Assembly (NCBI RefSeq): GCF_900168165.1
Contig: NZ_FUYV01000002.1
Location: 248,001 to 312,000 of the forward strand
DNA: 64,000 nt
Direction of reading: 5' to 3'
Source: Alkalitalea saponilacus
GTDB taxonomy: Bacteria; Bacteroidota; Bacteroidia; Bacteroidales; Marinilabiliaceae
Part shown: piece by piece, positions 18,001-27,674 of the stretch
Layout: each line of letters opens with the position of its first letter
How positions within the stretch are numbered: position 1 is the stretch's first letter
Program-made: the position numbers and the translations under genes
The notes under the pieces: generated by a model
What the model was told of the DNA's origin: nothing
The model's database searches: none
What the model saw: the letters and a program-made list of their open reading frames with translations, nothing else

Positions 18001-19082
18001 ATGAGCAGTTCTTTTCCGTTTATTTCCAACTCCTGAGATTGAAATCTTTCAATCTCAGAACCAGGCACTACTTCCACCCATAACCAGGCCGTTACAAAGC
18101 GGTTATCGATTAAATAGCCTGTATAATGTAAAAACTCATCTGTTGTAACATATTCACTTCCCAGGTAAAACCTTGCAATACCTTCCAGTTCTATTTTCCA
18201 TAAATCATGTATAGCATCTTCAAAAATGGATATACGACTGTCAGCCATTTGCTGAAATGTCTGATAAAGATTTCTTTTAGAGTGATCGTGGACAATCCAT
18301 GACAAAAACAAAGAAATGATGACACCAGACATTACAACAATAAAGGTTTCTGGATAAATCCAACGGTTTTTTATATTTCGAATTTTCTTTGCAATTCTCT
18401 TGCGCCAGACAAATCCAACTACAATGACAACAACCAATGGAATGGTTGCAACGCTTACCGGAAGAATGGATTTTAAAACTATGTAACGCCTCCAATTTTG
18501 CGCATCTATATCCACACCCAACACCATATCAAAACCATCAGTACTGCTTTTCTCCAATGGAATCAACGCAGTAACCCAATTCCCCCATCTGTCGGTAACA
18601 GGTTTAGTAACTATTGATTCCATATCAACAAAAACTCTTTTATATTCGTCAGAGATTTCTTTATAAACCTGCCCCGGTGGCGAGTAATCCGCTGATGTTG
18701 GAGGTTCACTGTCAATTAAAATTAACACATCTGAATTACGAAGGCCATCACTACCTTGGTGAATTCCATCGCGCTTTTGCCCGAGAAGATAAATAAAACG
18801 AATATTTGGGTCAACGTTCCTTAATGATTTTAGTTGACTCTTTAATCTTTGGTATGTGTGTAGAAGAGTATCTGCCTCTGAGCCGGACAGAGATTCCAAA
18901 TAACTGGTGGTAATGGATGAGGAAAACCTTTCGGCTTCATACAGAAACCGTGAACGCATCTCATTTTCAATATTATCAGCCAGTTTTAAAGTCGTCAAAA
19001 CACTAATTAACAATATGATGATGATAAAAATCATCATCCAGACTTTTTCTACGTGGGATATGATGTTTGACGACTGAGGCAT
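15087..19082 (-). CDS. Hybrid sensor histidine kinase with CHASE and PAS domains
   Basis: A 1331-residue membrane sensor. A first helix (about 14-34) precedes a periplasmic cache-like domain (35-205). Two helices follow (about 208-228 and 245-265), then a second periplasmic segment starting FEDAIHDLWKIELEGIARF, typical of CHASE domains (about 275-535), and a fourth helix near 545-565. Three cytoplasmic PAS domains follow (about 590-970); the second holds a CYEYFMHLNEPCENC cysteine motif common in PAS sensors. Then come HisKA (FLHNMSHEIRTPLNAI, phospho-His near 970), HATPase (NLLGNAFKF, DSGIGI, GGTGLGLSI) and a receiver domain with phospho-Asp in FMDVRMPEMDG (near 1260). Ligands are unknown. 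Its 3' end is 59 bases before cobQ, so read-through into cobQ is possible. Confidence 0.95.
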   Translation of the reverse strand: MPQSSNIISHVEKVWMMIFIIIILLISVLTTLKLADNIENEMRSRFLYEAERFSSSITTSYLESLSGSEADTLLHTYQRLKSQLKSLRNVDPNIRFIYLLGQKRDGIHQGSDGLRNSDVLILIDSEPPTSADYSPPGQVYKEISDEYKRVFVDMESIVTKPVTDRWGNWVTALIPLEKSSTDGFDMVLGVDIDAQNWRRYIVLKSILPVSVATIPLVVVIVVGFVWRKRIAKKIRNIKNRWIYPETFIVVMSGVIISLFLSWIVHDHSKRNLYQTFQQMADSRISIFEDAIHDLWKIELEGIARFYLGSEYVTTDEFLHYTGYLIDNRFVTAWLWVEVVPGSEIERFQSQELEINGKELLIWEESVGGNPIPVSERDLHFPVTRIAPKFRGEWVLGLDGGVDTHALKAISEALESGLVSASYFLGKVFVDGGKNSMLVMRPVFSVSDDSSPHGLVMALLDLGDLLDNTLNDDFIFASYRVLNNESHSSFGNRLIIWGHEDINQMMMSRVVFAYGKNILVTAYPTQHFFSINPLRGAPLFAFLGILISILIAVIITLVKRRHQELEWLVEKRTMALRTSQKHLAATLRSIGDGVITCNKSGHVNSLNKIAETLTGWTTEEANGKELEEIFHIIDSKSGNKADNPVKFVLEKGENVELANHIVLISKSGARYHIADSCAPIKDDADRVTGAVLVFRDVTEAYVQREVLKEERERFQYILDITGTGINIVDKDYNIIYVDEGWRKKYGDPKGKKCYEYFMHLNEPCENCNIQEAFDTKEVYISEQTSDDDDKVFEVHTIPFKNSKGDWLVAEFKVDISARKFVETELIQQKLLLRTLIDNLPALIYVKDLEARKVISNISDYRYLGFEREEDVIGKTDIDLLGKDALEYYEDDLKVIKTGIFIIDKEESFIRKSGETVWLSTSKIPLYDKDGEITGLVGIGHDITQKQMAEQELLAAKEKAEESDQLKTAFLHNMSHEIRTPLNAISGFADMLVTTNPDNDKRVRYASIIKNSSKQLLSIVNDILTISSIETKQEVLNNDKVNINEITEELYAVFKQQVGGKDIEFTVDNWFVYNESLVVLDRTKVTQILSNLLGNAFKFTNSGFVKFGYVYRNESNELEFYVNDSGIGIAEESQRLIFERFRQANEDIHHEYGGTGLGLSICKGFAELMNGNIRLESNPGEGSSFYLTIPYVPYNKSRINNIEPYRETLSEEKFPVLVAEDDELSSLFLKELLRELSCTVFHAQNGIQALTIFKQHKIELVFMDVRMPEMDGYRAAREIKKLNPETPIVVQSAYALSIDKEEKKALFDECIAKPLDPDMVKSLVNKYRMKDKS

Positions 19083-19467
19083 AGTTAATTTTTAATAACA
19101 ACGCATGCTTGATTATAATAGGACGTTAGTCCCGATTCCCTCTGGGTAGAATATTAGATAAATGGAACTTCTTGATTCTAAACAACTTAAACATCCAGCG
19201 CGCAAAACTTTATTCTCCTGGAAATCAACCAAATAAAAAAGATTAACGACCTTTTATGATAATTTATTTATAATAAATATAGTGATAAGATTAATACAGA
19301 TCGACACAATTATGTAATATATAAATCAATTTTGGTCATTTTAACAACTCTGTTTATCAAAATTATCATACAACATTAAAAAAAGAGATGTAAAATTACA
19401 CAGCAAACTAATTACTGTTTTGCAAAGCCACCCATAAAACATCTCAAAACATCCTAATTAAATCAAA
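19083..19467. other. Divergent intergenic region
   Basis: A 385-base AT-rich gap between the hybrid kinase and the AraC-family gene, transcribed outward in both directions. I see runs of A and T but no clear -7/-33 pair, long palindrome or open reading frame. Confidence 0.3.
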
Positions 19468-20262
19468 ATGCAAAAAACGATATATCAAGCAAAGCATCAA
19501 GATCTAAAACAGCATATCACAGATTATTGGCACATAACATTCTCTGAATCAACCCCGGCTCTAAAACTCCCTCCCCTTGGAATGCCTGTTATGTTGTTTC
19601 AATATGGAGAGGAATCTGATTTTTATAATTTAGAACAAATAAAAACATCATCAATCATAGTAGGGCAGTTTTCCAAACACATGGTTGTAAACCCAACTCC
19701 CAAGACCCGAATTCTTGGAGTAAACTTCAAGCCTTATGGCCTCTACAATCTCTTTGGCATATCCCCTAAAACACTCTTTAACACTGGAGTTCCATTAAAC
19801 ACCTTGTTCCCAAAAGAGGAAATAGGAAAAATTGAAGTAAAACTCAAAAACGGGATTCAAATTGAAAGTGTCATTGACGACATTGAGAGAATGTTGCTGT
19901 CTAACAAAAAAGAAGTCCAAAATCACAATCTATTAGATTCCATTACAGATAAAATCATAGCAAGAAAAGGAATTATTGACCAATCAGAAATATTGAACGG
20001 AAAAATAAATGCGCGTACCTTACAGCGATATTTTTCTAAAACCATTGGTATTAGTTGTAAGATGTTTTGCCGTATTCTTCGACACAAATACATACTGGAG
20101 CTAATCTATCAAAATCCAGAAATGCGATGGGACGATCCTTTGTTTCTAGAATATTATTATGATTTCTCTCACTTCCGAAAAGATTTCATTACCTTTTCTC
20201 AAACAAAGCCCGTGGATTTCAAATCCATCATGAACAATTTCACCAAAAGCCTTCTTGAATAA
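19468..20262 (+). CDS. AraC-family transcriptional regulator
   Basis: A 264-residue soluble regulator. The N-terminal 150 residues (KQHITDYWHITFSE ... PPLGMPVMLFQYGEESDF ... VGQFSKHMVVNPTPKTRILGVNFKPYGLYNLFGI) match the effector-like domain common in Bacteroidota AraC proteins. The C-terminal part carries the double helix-turn-helix: SEILNGKINARTLQRYFSKTIGISCKMFCRILRHKYIL and DPLFLEYYYDFSHFRKDFITFSQTKPVDFK. The second helix-turn-helix is less canonical than usual (YYYDFSHFRKDF in place of G-Y-x-D-x-S-H-F-x-R-x-F), but the pattern is clear. The target is unknown; the propeller lipoprotein gene 292 bases downstream is a neighbour in the same direction. Nothing recognisable lies in that gap. Confidence 0.88.
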   Translation: MQKTIYQAKHQDLKQHITDYWHITFSESTPALKLPPLGMPVMLFQYGEESDFYNLEQIKTSSIIVGQFSKHMVVNPTPKTRILGVNFKPYGLYNLFGISPKTLFNTGVPLNTLFPKEEIGKIEVKLKNGIQIESVIDDIERMLLSNKKEVQNHNLLDSITDKIIARKGIIDQSEILNGKINARTLQRYFSKTIGISCKMFCRILRHKYILELIYQNPEMRWDDPLFLEYYYDFSHFRKDFITFSQTKPVDFKSIMNNFTKSLLE

Positions 20263-20554
20263 ACAATTTACCTATGTAAATCTCCCTCCTCTTTTAACAG
20301 AGCAAACAACTTGCTTTTTAACAATCAACCCTCTAGTTTTCCACGATGAACTTTTTTCACTTAACTCATTATCAATTATCGTAATTTTATTTTCGGCCGA
20401 CTCGAATTAATTATTTCACTATTCTCTCATCGTACTTTTTGATACTATTTACCATACAAATCTAAACATTGGTCAACCGTGTCGTTTTTTTACATAATTA
20501 AAATCTTATAACAATCTATATTCGCTGTGAAATATTAAACTAAAACTCAAAAGA

Positions 20555-21877
20555 ATGAAACTACTAAAGAAATTCGCCTTTCTGCTTTTCACTACAGCAT
20601 TATTTTTAGGATGTGACAGCGATGAAAAGATAGATGATCTTTTTGACAACAACGACTCAAAAGCCGACATAGAGTGGTCAGCGAATCTTTCCAAAACCAT
20701 CAGTGCAGCTTTGTTTCGAACCTCACCAGCCATAGATGAAAATGATAATATCTATATTCTGCAAAAAGAATATGTGGGCGAGGGATTTACCATTGACGCC
20801 TTTAATAAGAATGGTGAAAAACGATGGAGTAAAACCAATACGACTGACGTTTTACTTGAAAGCCAGTTGACATATTACGATGGAAAACTATTTGTGCACT
20901 GCCACGATAATAGAATCATCTGTTTTAATGCAGAAAACGGAGATGTTATCTGGAACAAAAGAGTTACTGACAGCTACAATCATGCACGCAATTTTACCAT
21001 TGCCAATAACATGTTGATTTACCGGGCGGATAAAACATTGACTGAATATGAATGGCATTTGTTTGCATTGGATATCTCCAGCGGAGATGTAAATTATGAA
21101 TTGGATTTAACCCAATTCAGAGAAAACGAAGAAGACGAAGACAGGAAGCATGCTTTTTTTGAGCAAAGCACTCTTGCAGCCAACGGCAATATGGTTTATT
21201 TTGCCGATGACATTCACTTGTTTGCCATTGAAGCCACAAGTAGTGCATTTATCGTAAAATGGAACAGCAATCTTCCGGATGATGTTGATCTTTTTCACTC
21301 CTATGGAACCAGTGGACACCAAAACAACAAAATAGCCATTGCACCCAATGGAAAAATTATTGTGCAATACAATGTAGCAGTTGAGAATCTTTATGACTAC
21401 AAAACCGCAGTTTACAGCCCCGATGGAACATTGCTGTGGACGCATTACTACGAAAACAACAACGGATCCATTACGACGGATGCCCAAAGCAATGTTTATA
21501 TGGGCGGGGCAAGCCTTTTAAAACTTAATGGCAGCAATGGATCAACATCATGGACAGCCAATCCTCCTTTATTTATCGGGTCAATTACCAATCAGGTAAA
21601 AGGAAAAGATGGAAGAATATATGCTTCGGATTTTTTCGGAGTCTATATCGTAAACAACAGTGGGAGTGTTGTCTCAAATATGAGTGCAGGGGCAAACACA
21701 GACAGCCAACCATTTTCAAACCTCTCTTTATTAAGTAATGGAAATATTGTGGTTATTGCACAGGGAATTGATAGTGGACAAATTTTCTGCTTTAAGAGCT
21801 CCTCAGAGGGAGTAGCGAAAAACATTTGGGCAAAAAGAGAAGGCAACGCAAAAAACACCTTTAACCTAAAACATTAA
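20555..21877 (+). CDS. PQQ-like beta-propeller lipoprotein
   Basis: A 440-residue lipoprotein. The signal ends FLGC, so Cys-20 is the likely lipidation site. It is followed by the acidic stretch DSDEKIDDLFDNND, which resembles the Bacteroidota lipoprotein export signal for surface exposure. The rest is a PQQ-like propeller built from repeats such as AFNKNGEKRWSK, CFNAENGDVIWNKR, ALDISSGDVNYEL, VYSPDGTLLWTHY and KLNGSNGSTSWTA, each with the usual strand-W ending. No PQQ-binding or catalytic residues are evident, so a binding or scaffold role is more likely than a dehydrogenase. A terminator hairpin follows at 21960. Confidence 0.85.
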   Translation: MKLLKKFAFLLFTTALFLGCDSDEKIDDLFDNNDSKADIEWSANLSKTISAALFRTSPAIDENDNIYILQKEYVGEGFTIDAFNKNGEKRWSKTNTTDVLLESQLTYYDGKLFVHCHDNRIICFNAENGDVIWNKRVTDSYNHARNFTIANNMLIYRADKTLTEYEWHLFALDISSGDVNYELDLTQFRENEEDEDRKHAFFEQSTLAANGNMVYFADDIHLFAIEATSSAFIVKWNSNLPDDVDLFHSYGTSGHQNNKIAIAPNGKIIVQYNVAVENLYDYKTAVYSPDGTLLWTHYYENNNGSITTDAQSNVYMGGASLLKLNGSNGSTSWTANPPLFIGSITNQVKGKDGRIYASDFFGVYIVNNSGSVVSNMSAGANTDSQPFSNLSLLSNGNIVVIAQGIDSGQIFCFKSSSEGVAKNIWAKREGNAKNTFNLKH

Positions 21878-21959
21878 AACAACCAGTTTCTTTTTGAAAA
21901 CCTTAATCACAAAGAAGACAAGGTGATATGCCCTTTTCCTTGAGAAAACCTCACAATTT

Positions 21960-21988
21960 ATCGTTAGTCTCCTTTTGGGACTAACGAT
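21960..21988 (+). terminator. Terminator hairpin after the propeller lipoprotein
   Basis: A 12-bp stem (ATCGTTAGTC and complement plus two closing pairs, one of them G-T) with a 5-base loop, between genes ending at 21877 and starting at 22035. The downstream T-run is weak (ATATCCATTTT). Confidence 0.6.
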
Positions 21989-22034
21989 ATATCCATTTTA
22001 ACACTCCATTGCTAAACGACAAAATCCGTTATCC

Positions 22035-23321
22035 ATGAAAACAACTCTGCTAGCACTATTAGTATCGGTATTAGCTTTACAAACTCTGGAAGCACAAATT
22101 AATACTGACAGAATCATAAGAAGGACACAAAACAGGACAGAACAAAAGATTGAAAATCGGATAGAGAGAAGAATCGACAATAAAGTTGACGCAACCCTTG
22201 ATGAAATTGAAGACGCCATAGATGGCAGAGAATCATCTGATTCTGATAAACAAAGTCAGAATAAAGTTCCTGAATCAACCGTAGAATCAACTTCTGAAAC
22301 AATAAATCAACAGTCTGCTACAACCACCTCCCCTCAATTAAATTGGTCGCGCTTTGATTTTATTCCGGGCGATGAAATCATTTTTGAAGACAACTTAGAA
22401 AATGAAAGAAATGGAGAATTTCCATCAAAATGGGATTTAACCAGAGGAACAATAGAGATTGCCGAACTTGACGGTGAAAATGTTATCTGGTTTATCAATT
22501 GCAACACAAATGGAGGCGGAGGAATTGTTCCGCTTATTAAAAACAGCCATGAAGACTATCTGCCCGATGAATTCACCATAGAGTTTGATGCTTTTTTTGA
22601 TAACGATCCATCGAGCTACCGTATTTCACTAACAGACTTCAAAAACCAGAGCAATTTGGACAGAAGCTACCAACAGGGAAATAAATGGGTCAGGATTTAC
22701 AAAAATGGGGCTGATGGCCATCATATAAGCAGAAGCAACTATCCCGGAACCTCTAACGACAGAGGTGATGACCATATTTGGCGACGGGTTTCCATATCTT
22801 TCAACATCAGAGCCTTAAAAGTTTATTTAGATGATTCCCGAATACTCAACATTCCAAATCTCGGTTACAATCCCACAGGTGTAACCATTGGTTTTCATAA
22901 CCCCTCAGGAAACAGAAAAGGATTCATCAAAAACATAAGAATCGCTCAAGGAGCGGTTCCTCTCTATGACAAATTTCTCACAGATGGGAAGATTATTGCC
23001 GATGGGATTCGTTTTGACGTAGGAAAATCGACCCTGCGTCCTGAGTCAATGGGCATCATTAATGAAATACACTCTCTGTTGAGCAAGCATCCGGAACTTA
23101 ACTTCTCCGTTGAAGGACATACAGACAGCGACGGCAATGCCACTGCAAACCAAAAGCTTTCGGAAGATCGTGCTAAAACCGTTATGAACCAGCTAATCAG
23201 TATGGGGATAAGCCCGCAAAGACTAAAGTCAGCAGGTCACGGACAATCCAAGCCCGTTGCCAACAACAGCACATCAGAAGGCAAAGCGCAAAACAGAAGG
23301 GTTGAATTTGTTAAATTTTAA
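22035..23321 (+). CDS. OmpA-family protein with LamG-like domain
   Basis: A 428-residue exported protein. A signal peptide (MKTTLLALLVSVLALQTLEAQ) is followed by a charged helical, probably coiled-coil segment rich in Arg/Glu/Asp (about 24-65) and a low-complexity Ser/Thr linker. A beta-sandwich resembling laminin-G or concanavalin-type folds follows (about 105-310; IIFEDNLENERNGEFPSKWDL ... VSISFNIRALKVYLDDSRI). The C-terminal OmpA peptidoglycan-binding domain starts near 320 (FDVGKSTLRPESMGIINEI ... FSVEGHTDSDGNATANQKLSEDRAKTV ... GQSKPVANN ... NRRVEFVKF). It probably links the outer surface or outer membrane to peptidoglycan. No transmembrane barrel is visible. Confidence 0.9.
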   Translation: MKTTLLALLVSVLALQTLEAQINTDRIIRRTQNRTEQKIENRIERRIDNKVDATLDEIEDAIDGRESSDSDKQSQNKVPESTVESTSETINQQSATTTSPQLNWSRFDFIPGDEIIFEDNLENERNGEFPSKWDLTRGTIEIAELDGENVIWFINCNTNGGGGIVPLIKNSHEDYLPDEFTIEFDAFFDNDPSSYRISLTDFKNQSNLDRSYQQGNKWVRIYKNGADGHHISRSNYPGTSNDRGDDHIWRRVSISFNIRALKVYLDDSRILNIPNLGYNPTGVTIGFHNPSGNRKGFIKNIRIAQGAVPLYDKFLTDGKIIADGIRFDVGKSTLRPESMGIINEIHSLLSKHPELNFSVEGHTDSDGNATANQKLSEDRAKTVMNQLISMGISPQRLKSAGHGQSKPVANNSTSEGKAQNRRVEFVKF

Positions 23322-23333
23322 TTTTAAAAAATT

Positions 23334-23364
23334 AAATGAGTCCTGAACCATCGGGACTCATTTT
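23334..23364 (+). terminator. Intrinsic terminator after the OmpA-family gene
   Basis: A 10-bp stem (AAATGAGTCC with GGACTCATTT) and a loop of 9-10 bases followed by TT, 13 bases past the stop codon at 23321. Confidence 0.85.
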
Positions 23365-23402
23365 CCAAAAGCATTGGCAAATGGAAAATAAATTATAGAC
23401 GC

Positions 23403-26400
23403 ATGAAGAAACATCTACTATTTATCTCTATTATTTTTATGCTGTGCATAAAAATGACCGGACAAAACACCTTGATTGTCCCATCGCAAAACTACCCAAC
23501 CATTCAATCAGCTATTGATAATGCCGATCATCAAGACCTCATTCTTGTTTCGCCAGGAACTTACTCGGAAGAAATCATCATTAGTAGCAAAACATTGACT
23601 TTAGCATCACAATACTTAACCGAGAACAATCCGGAACACATTAGCAACACCATTCTTACTCCCTTTATAGAAGATGAAATCACCAAAAGGATTATCCACA
23701 TCAGTGGCAATTCTAATGTAACTCTGGTAGGATTTACCATAAAGGATGGATCTGTTGCTGACCACGGAGCGGGACTTTATGTGGCAGGCGGAACCTTTAA
23801 AGGGGAGCATTTAAGATTTCTGAACAACGAAGCCGGCGGAATGAACAGAAACGGCGGAGCCATATATCTGAGCAACACCAATGCTGTGATAAGCCACTCT
23901 TATTTTGAGGGGAACAGAACATCATCAAGCAGCGACGGGGGTGCCATATACTCAAACCAAACCAACGAACGAAATGTGGTTATTGATAATTGCACTTTCA
24001 AAAACAACTCAGCCAGTAGAGGAGGCGCAATTTATGCCTACTCATCCCAAATGGGAGCCAATGTAACCATTGACAACAACATATTCAGCGGCAACCATGC
24101 CAACAGAGGAGGCGCAATGGCTTTTTGGCACTTTTCCCCAAGAATAACCTATAACCAATTATATAGTAACAGTGCAGCAACCGAAGGTGCTGCGCTGCAC
24201 TTTGCAAATACCCGTGGGGCTAGAGTTATAAACAACACCATTGTCAAAAACCAATTAACCCAGCACGGAGCTACACGAAAAGGAGCTGCAATTTTTATTG
24301 GAGGAAACAGTTCGCACACCTTCCCTTCTACCACAATCATCACCAACAACATTATAAGAAACAACGCAGTTGTAGAAAGCGATAAAGAGATATACGTGAA
24401 CCAGCAAAACAGCACTTCACATCAGGTAAATATAGAATATTGCAACATATCGGCAAATGCAGATGATTTTGCCAGTGCCAACGAAACTTCTGTCATTAAT
24501 TTTGGTGAGGGCAATATAACCGACGACCCTCTTTTTGTCAATTTCAACGGCAATGACTTCAATCTTCAGGAAAACTCTACATGTATTGATGCAGGAGACC
24601 CGGATACAAACAGGGATGGCATTACCTGGCAAAACGACCCCGAAGATCAGGATCCCGATGGAACCCGTAAAGACATAGGTGCTATCTATTTCCACCAAGA
24701 AATAGAGGAGCCTTTGGTTGCCGACTTCTCATTCATAATCAGAGGTGGATATGCTCCTGTTGAGGTAACCTTTAATGACGAATCGTATGCAATAGGGGTA
24801 GATGCCCCAACCTCATGGCAATGGGATTTCAATAACGATGGAACTGTTAATTCAACCGAGCAACACCCCACTTACACATATACCCAATCCGGTGTTTACA
24901 TGGTAAAACTTACCGTTAGCAACGGAACACTTTCAGAAACGGTTGTGAAAACCGAAATTATAGAAGTGCTTCAGTTTGAAAGCGAACTGGAAGTATTGCA
25001 TTTTGACTTTTCAGAATTCACATCCGAACAAAACCTGTGTGAAACGCCATTTATTCATCAGGGCGTTTCCTTTTCAGGTGCCAGCAGCACCGATGATAAC
25101 TGCGAAATATCAATAAACGGAGGCGTTAGTTTAATCGGAACCAACGACTTGTTCATTGCAGATTTTTCGCAATTAGACGGTCATGTTTACGAGGTTGTCA
25201 TTGAGTTTTTGGACTACTGTGGAGATAATTGTACCGGAGGCAAGGCATGGTCGGGCGATGAGTCTATTCATACACAGGCATATCCTGGCAGCAGCTCTTC
25301 AAATGTTCATACTTTCACCTTTATGGGAGATGAAGATAATCCGATTGACTTGTTTCACTTTTTCGGGATGGAAAGCGTTTTGCTTAACATGACGATAAAA
25401 AAAGAAAAAACACCAAACAATTGTCCGCCTACTGCAACAATTGCCGTTGAGCCCCTATCGTGCAACGAGTTTATGATAACTTCTGCAATAGAAGCAAATG
25501 GGGTGGAACACTCACGCAAATGGCTCTTAAACGATGTAGAGATAAACGAAAACATATTGGAGAGCTTACTTCTGGAACCGGGAATTTATACTCTGAAACT
25601 TATGTTAACAAGCAATGACAATCCGGAGTGTACTTATACTGCTACAGAAGCCATCACTGTTGATAATCCTCAAATAGAGATTGAAACCCTACTGGACAAA
25701 ACAACTCTTGAACTAAGCTATTCCGCTACTGTTGAAGGAATTGAAAGCTTTTCTGTATCGTGGGATTTTGGAGACGGAAATACGAACAACGACAACCAAA
25801 TTAGTGGCACACACACATACAGCGAGATGGGAGACTACACTCTATCACTGACTATATTCGATCTCAACAACAATGTTTGTTCATACCTGCTTGAAGAGCA
25901 AATTGACGTGAACGATTGCATGCTTGAAGCAGAAATCTTCATATACGGGCAAAGCTGCAATGAGTTTATCATAAGTGAAATGGTTAACAATTCTGAAAAA
26001 CCTTATTCTATATTCTGGTTTGTTAATGATGTTGAGTATGATTCTGAAGACATTTCCCCTCTGCTGCTTGAGCAGGGAACTCACACCATTAAACTCATTG
26101 TTGTTGATGACAACAATGAAAGTTGCACCATTACCATTACAGAAACCATCCTTGTTGCAGATCCTGTAATCACGGTAAACACCATTACCAATCCGGAAAG
26201 CTTAACCCTTGATTTTGCCTTATTGGTAGACGGGATTGATGATTATAATTTCTCATGGTATTTTGGTGACAGCGGGCAAGGTTCAGGTGATGAGTATCGT
26301 GAATCTGGTCGTTACACTTATGCAGATTATGGCGATTATACCATTGCTCTTATGGTATCGCCATCTGATAACTCAATGTGCGCATACCACCGAAACATCG

Positions 26401-27632
26401 ACATTTCTATAGAAGAATCTGAAAACGATGAATGCGAAAATGGCGAAATAACGGGAACAGTACATGCTGAATTGGCAGCACTTTTAAACGGATCTATTAC
26501 CATGGAGCTTTATTTCAGAAACGTTGAAGAAAAATATAACCTTTTAACAACCGCACCCATTAGCTCGTCAGGAGATTTTGAGTTCAGAAATCTGGAACCC
26601 GGATTATACATAGTAGCAGCATCAATCAATAATCCGGAACTATACCCGGAGATGGTTGTTTCCTATTTCAGAATGTATGCGGAAGAGGCTTTTTACTGGC
26701 AGGAGACCTCACCCATAGTAATATATTGCGATGCAAAGGCTCATCTTGCTTTAAACATGATTACTCTGGATGATATACTGTCCGGTATGGGTGAGATATC
26801 AGGTTACCTGTTCTACTCCAACAATGTGGAGGATGAAGATGATGAAATCGGAGTGGGACCCAGATCAATTTCATATCCGGCAAAAACATTGAAAAGTAAC
26901 ACGGGATATACTTTGGCAAGTGGAATCAGAGTTCAGCTGCGTGAGTATGAAAGCGGGAAACTGCTGGCAACAACAGTTTCAGACGAAAACGGGTTCTATA
27001 AATTCAGTAACCTTCCTGATGGAGAGTACGCAGTTGTTTTAGATATTGTCGGAAAACCTTTTGCTTCAGTGCATCAAATTATCATTGATGCAGATAACAC
27101 TAAAGCAGAACATCGACACTATGCGATAAGTTCCACAAAGACCCATAAATCCAATGCACTCTCCCTAACCATAAATACAACCGGCATGGGAAGTGTTGAG
27201 GTAAATGGGCTGGAATATCAGTCGCCCTTAATATTTGACGAGCCGACTCACGTTACCATTAATGCAACACCAGACGAATCCTGGAGTTTCACAGAATGGA
27301 AGGGAGATTTCTCAGACAGTGATGCCAGTTTGCAGTTTACATTGGACAGCAATGTTTCTCTGGAAGCAATATTTGAGGTATCCTCAAATATTGCTGAGCA
27401 TCAAACATCAGCAAATCTGTTTCCGAATCCATTCAAAGATAAACTATCAATCAAGACAAATAACACTAAGTATTTGAAAGTTATAAATAGTGTTGGAACC
27501 ATTATCGAAACGATAATGGTTGATTCAGAAACGATCAACATCAACACCTCACAATACCCAACAGGTGTGTATTTGATTTATATGATTCAATCGGACAACA
27601 CCAGTAAAACAATCAAAGCTGTAAAGAGATAG
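23403..27632 (+). CDS. Giant T9SS-secreted beta-helix/PKD protein
   Basis: A 1409-residue exported protein. After the signal peptide comes a right-handed parallel beta-helix (about 25-430; repeats such as NNSASRGGAIYAYSS, GNHANRGGAMAFWH, ending CIDAGDPDTNRDG). A PKD domain follows (about 435-525; TSWQWDFNNDG...TYTYTQSGVYMVKLTVSNG), then a carbohydrate-binding-like segment and two further PKD-type domains (VSWDFGDGNTNND, FSWYFGDSGQGSGD). Next are a collagen-binding B-like or regulatory-like domain (EYESGKLLATTVSDENGFYKFSNLPDG), an InlB-like repeat (INTTGMGSVEVNG...) and a type A T9SS sorting domain (LFPNPFKDKLSI ... YPTGVYLIYMIQ ... AVKR). Beta-helices of this class are often polysaccharide lyases or adhesins, but no catalytic residues can be pointed out. 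Confidence 0.9.
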   Translation: MKKHLLFISIIFMLCIKMTGQNTLIVPSQNYPTIQSAIDNADHQDLILVSPGTYSEEIIISSKTLTLASQYLTENNPEHISNTILTPFIEDEITKRIIHISGNSNVTLVGFTIKDGSVADHGAGLYVAGGTFKGEHLRFLNNEAGGMNRNGGAIYLSNTNAVISHSYFEGNRTSSSSDGGAIYSNQTNERNVVIDNCTFKNNSASRGGAIYAYSSQMGANVTIDNNIFSGNHANRGGAMAFWHFSPRITYNQLYSNSAATEGAALHFANTRGARVINNTIVKNQLTQHGATRKGAAIFIGGNSSHTFPSTTIITNNIIRNNAVVESDKEIYVNQQNSTSHQVNIEYCNISANADDFASANETSVINFGEGNITDDPLFVNFNGNDFNLQENSTCIDAGDPDTNRDGITWQNDPEDQDPDGTRKDIGAIYFHQEIEEPLVADFSFIIRGGYAPVEVTFNDESYAIGVDAPTSWQWDFNNDGTVNSTEQHPTYTYTQSGVYMVKLTVSNGTLSETVVKTEIIEVLQFESELEVLHFDFSEFTSEQNLCETPFIHQGVSFSGASSTDDNCEISINGGVSLIGTNDLFIADFSQLDGHVYEVVIEFLDYCGDNCTGGKAWSGDESIHTQAYPGSSSSNVHTFTFMGDEDNPIDLFHFFGMESVLLNMTIKKEKTPNNCPPTATIAVEPLSCNEFMITSAIEANGVEHSRKWLLNDVEINENILESLLLEPGIYTLKLMLTSNDNPECTYTATEAITVDNPQIEIETLLDKTTLELSYSATVEGIESFSVSWDFGDGNTNNDNQISGTHTYSEMGDYTLSLTIFDLNNNVCSYLLEEQIDVNDCMLEAEIFIYGQSCNEFIISEMVNNSEKPYSIFWFVNDVEYDSEDISPLLLEQGTHTIKLIVVDDNNESCTITITETILVADPVITVNTITNPESLTLDFALLVDGIDDYNFSWYFGDSGQGSGDEYRESGRYTYADYGDYTIALMVSPSDNSMCAYHRNIDISIEESENDECENGEITGTVHAELAALLNGSITMELYFRNVEEKYNLLTTAPISSSGDFEFRNLEPGLYIVAASINNPELYPEMVVSYFRMYAEEAFYWQETSPIVIYCDAKAHLALNMITLDDILSGMGEISGYLFYSNNVEDEDDEIGVGPRSISYPAKTLKSNTGYTLASGIRVQLREYESGKLLATTVSDENGFYKFSNLPDGEYAVVLDIVGKPFASVHQIIIDADNTKAEHRHYAISSTKTHKSNALSLTINTTGMGSVEVNGLEYQSPLIFDEPTHVTINATPDESWSFTEWKGDFSDSDASLQFTLDSNVSLEAIFEVSSNIAEHQTSANLFPNPFKDKLSIKTNNTKYLKVINSVGTIIETIMVDSETININTSQYPTGVYLIYMIQSDNTSKTIKAVKR

Positions 27633-27639
27633 CAGTAAA

Positions 27640-27674
27640 ATTTATCCGATGCCTTATTAAAGGCATCGGATAAA
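27640..27674. terminator. 16-bp perfect hairpin after the beta-helix gene
   Basis: Perfect arms (TTTATCCGATGCCTT and complement extended by an A-T pair) with a 3-base loop, just after the stop at 27632. The arms end in A/T runs, with AAAA before it on the plus strand, giving a U-run for minus-strand transcripts. Confidence 0.65.

Noticed and set aside
15524-18796. Several plus-strand open frames of 60-88 residues within the hybrid kinase gene
   Set aside because: They are out-of-frame shadows of a clearly coding minus-strand gene.
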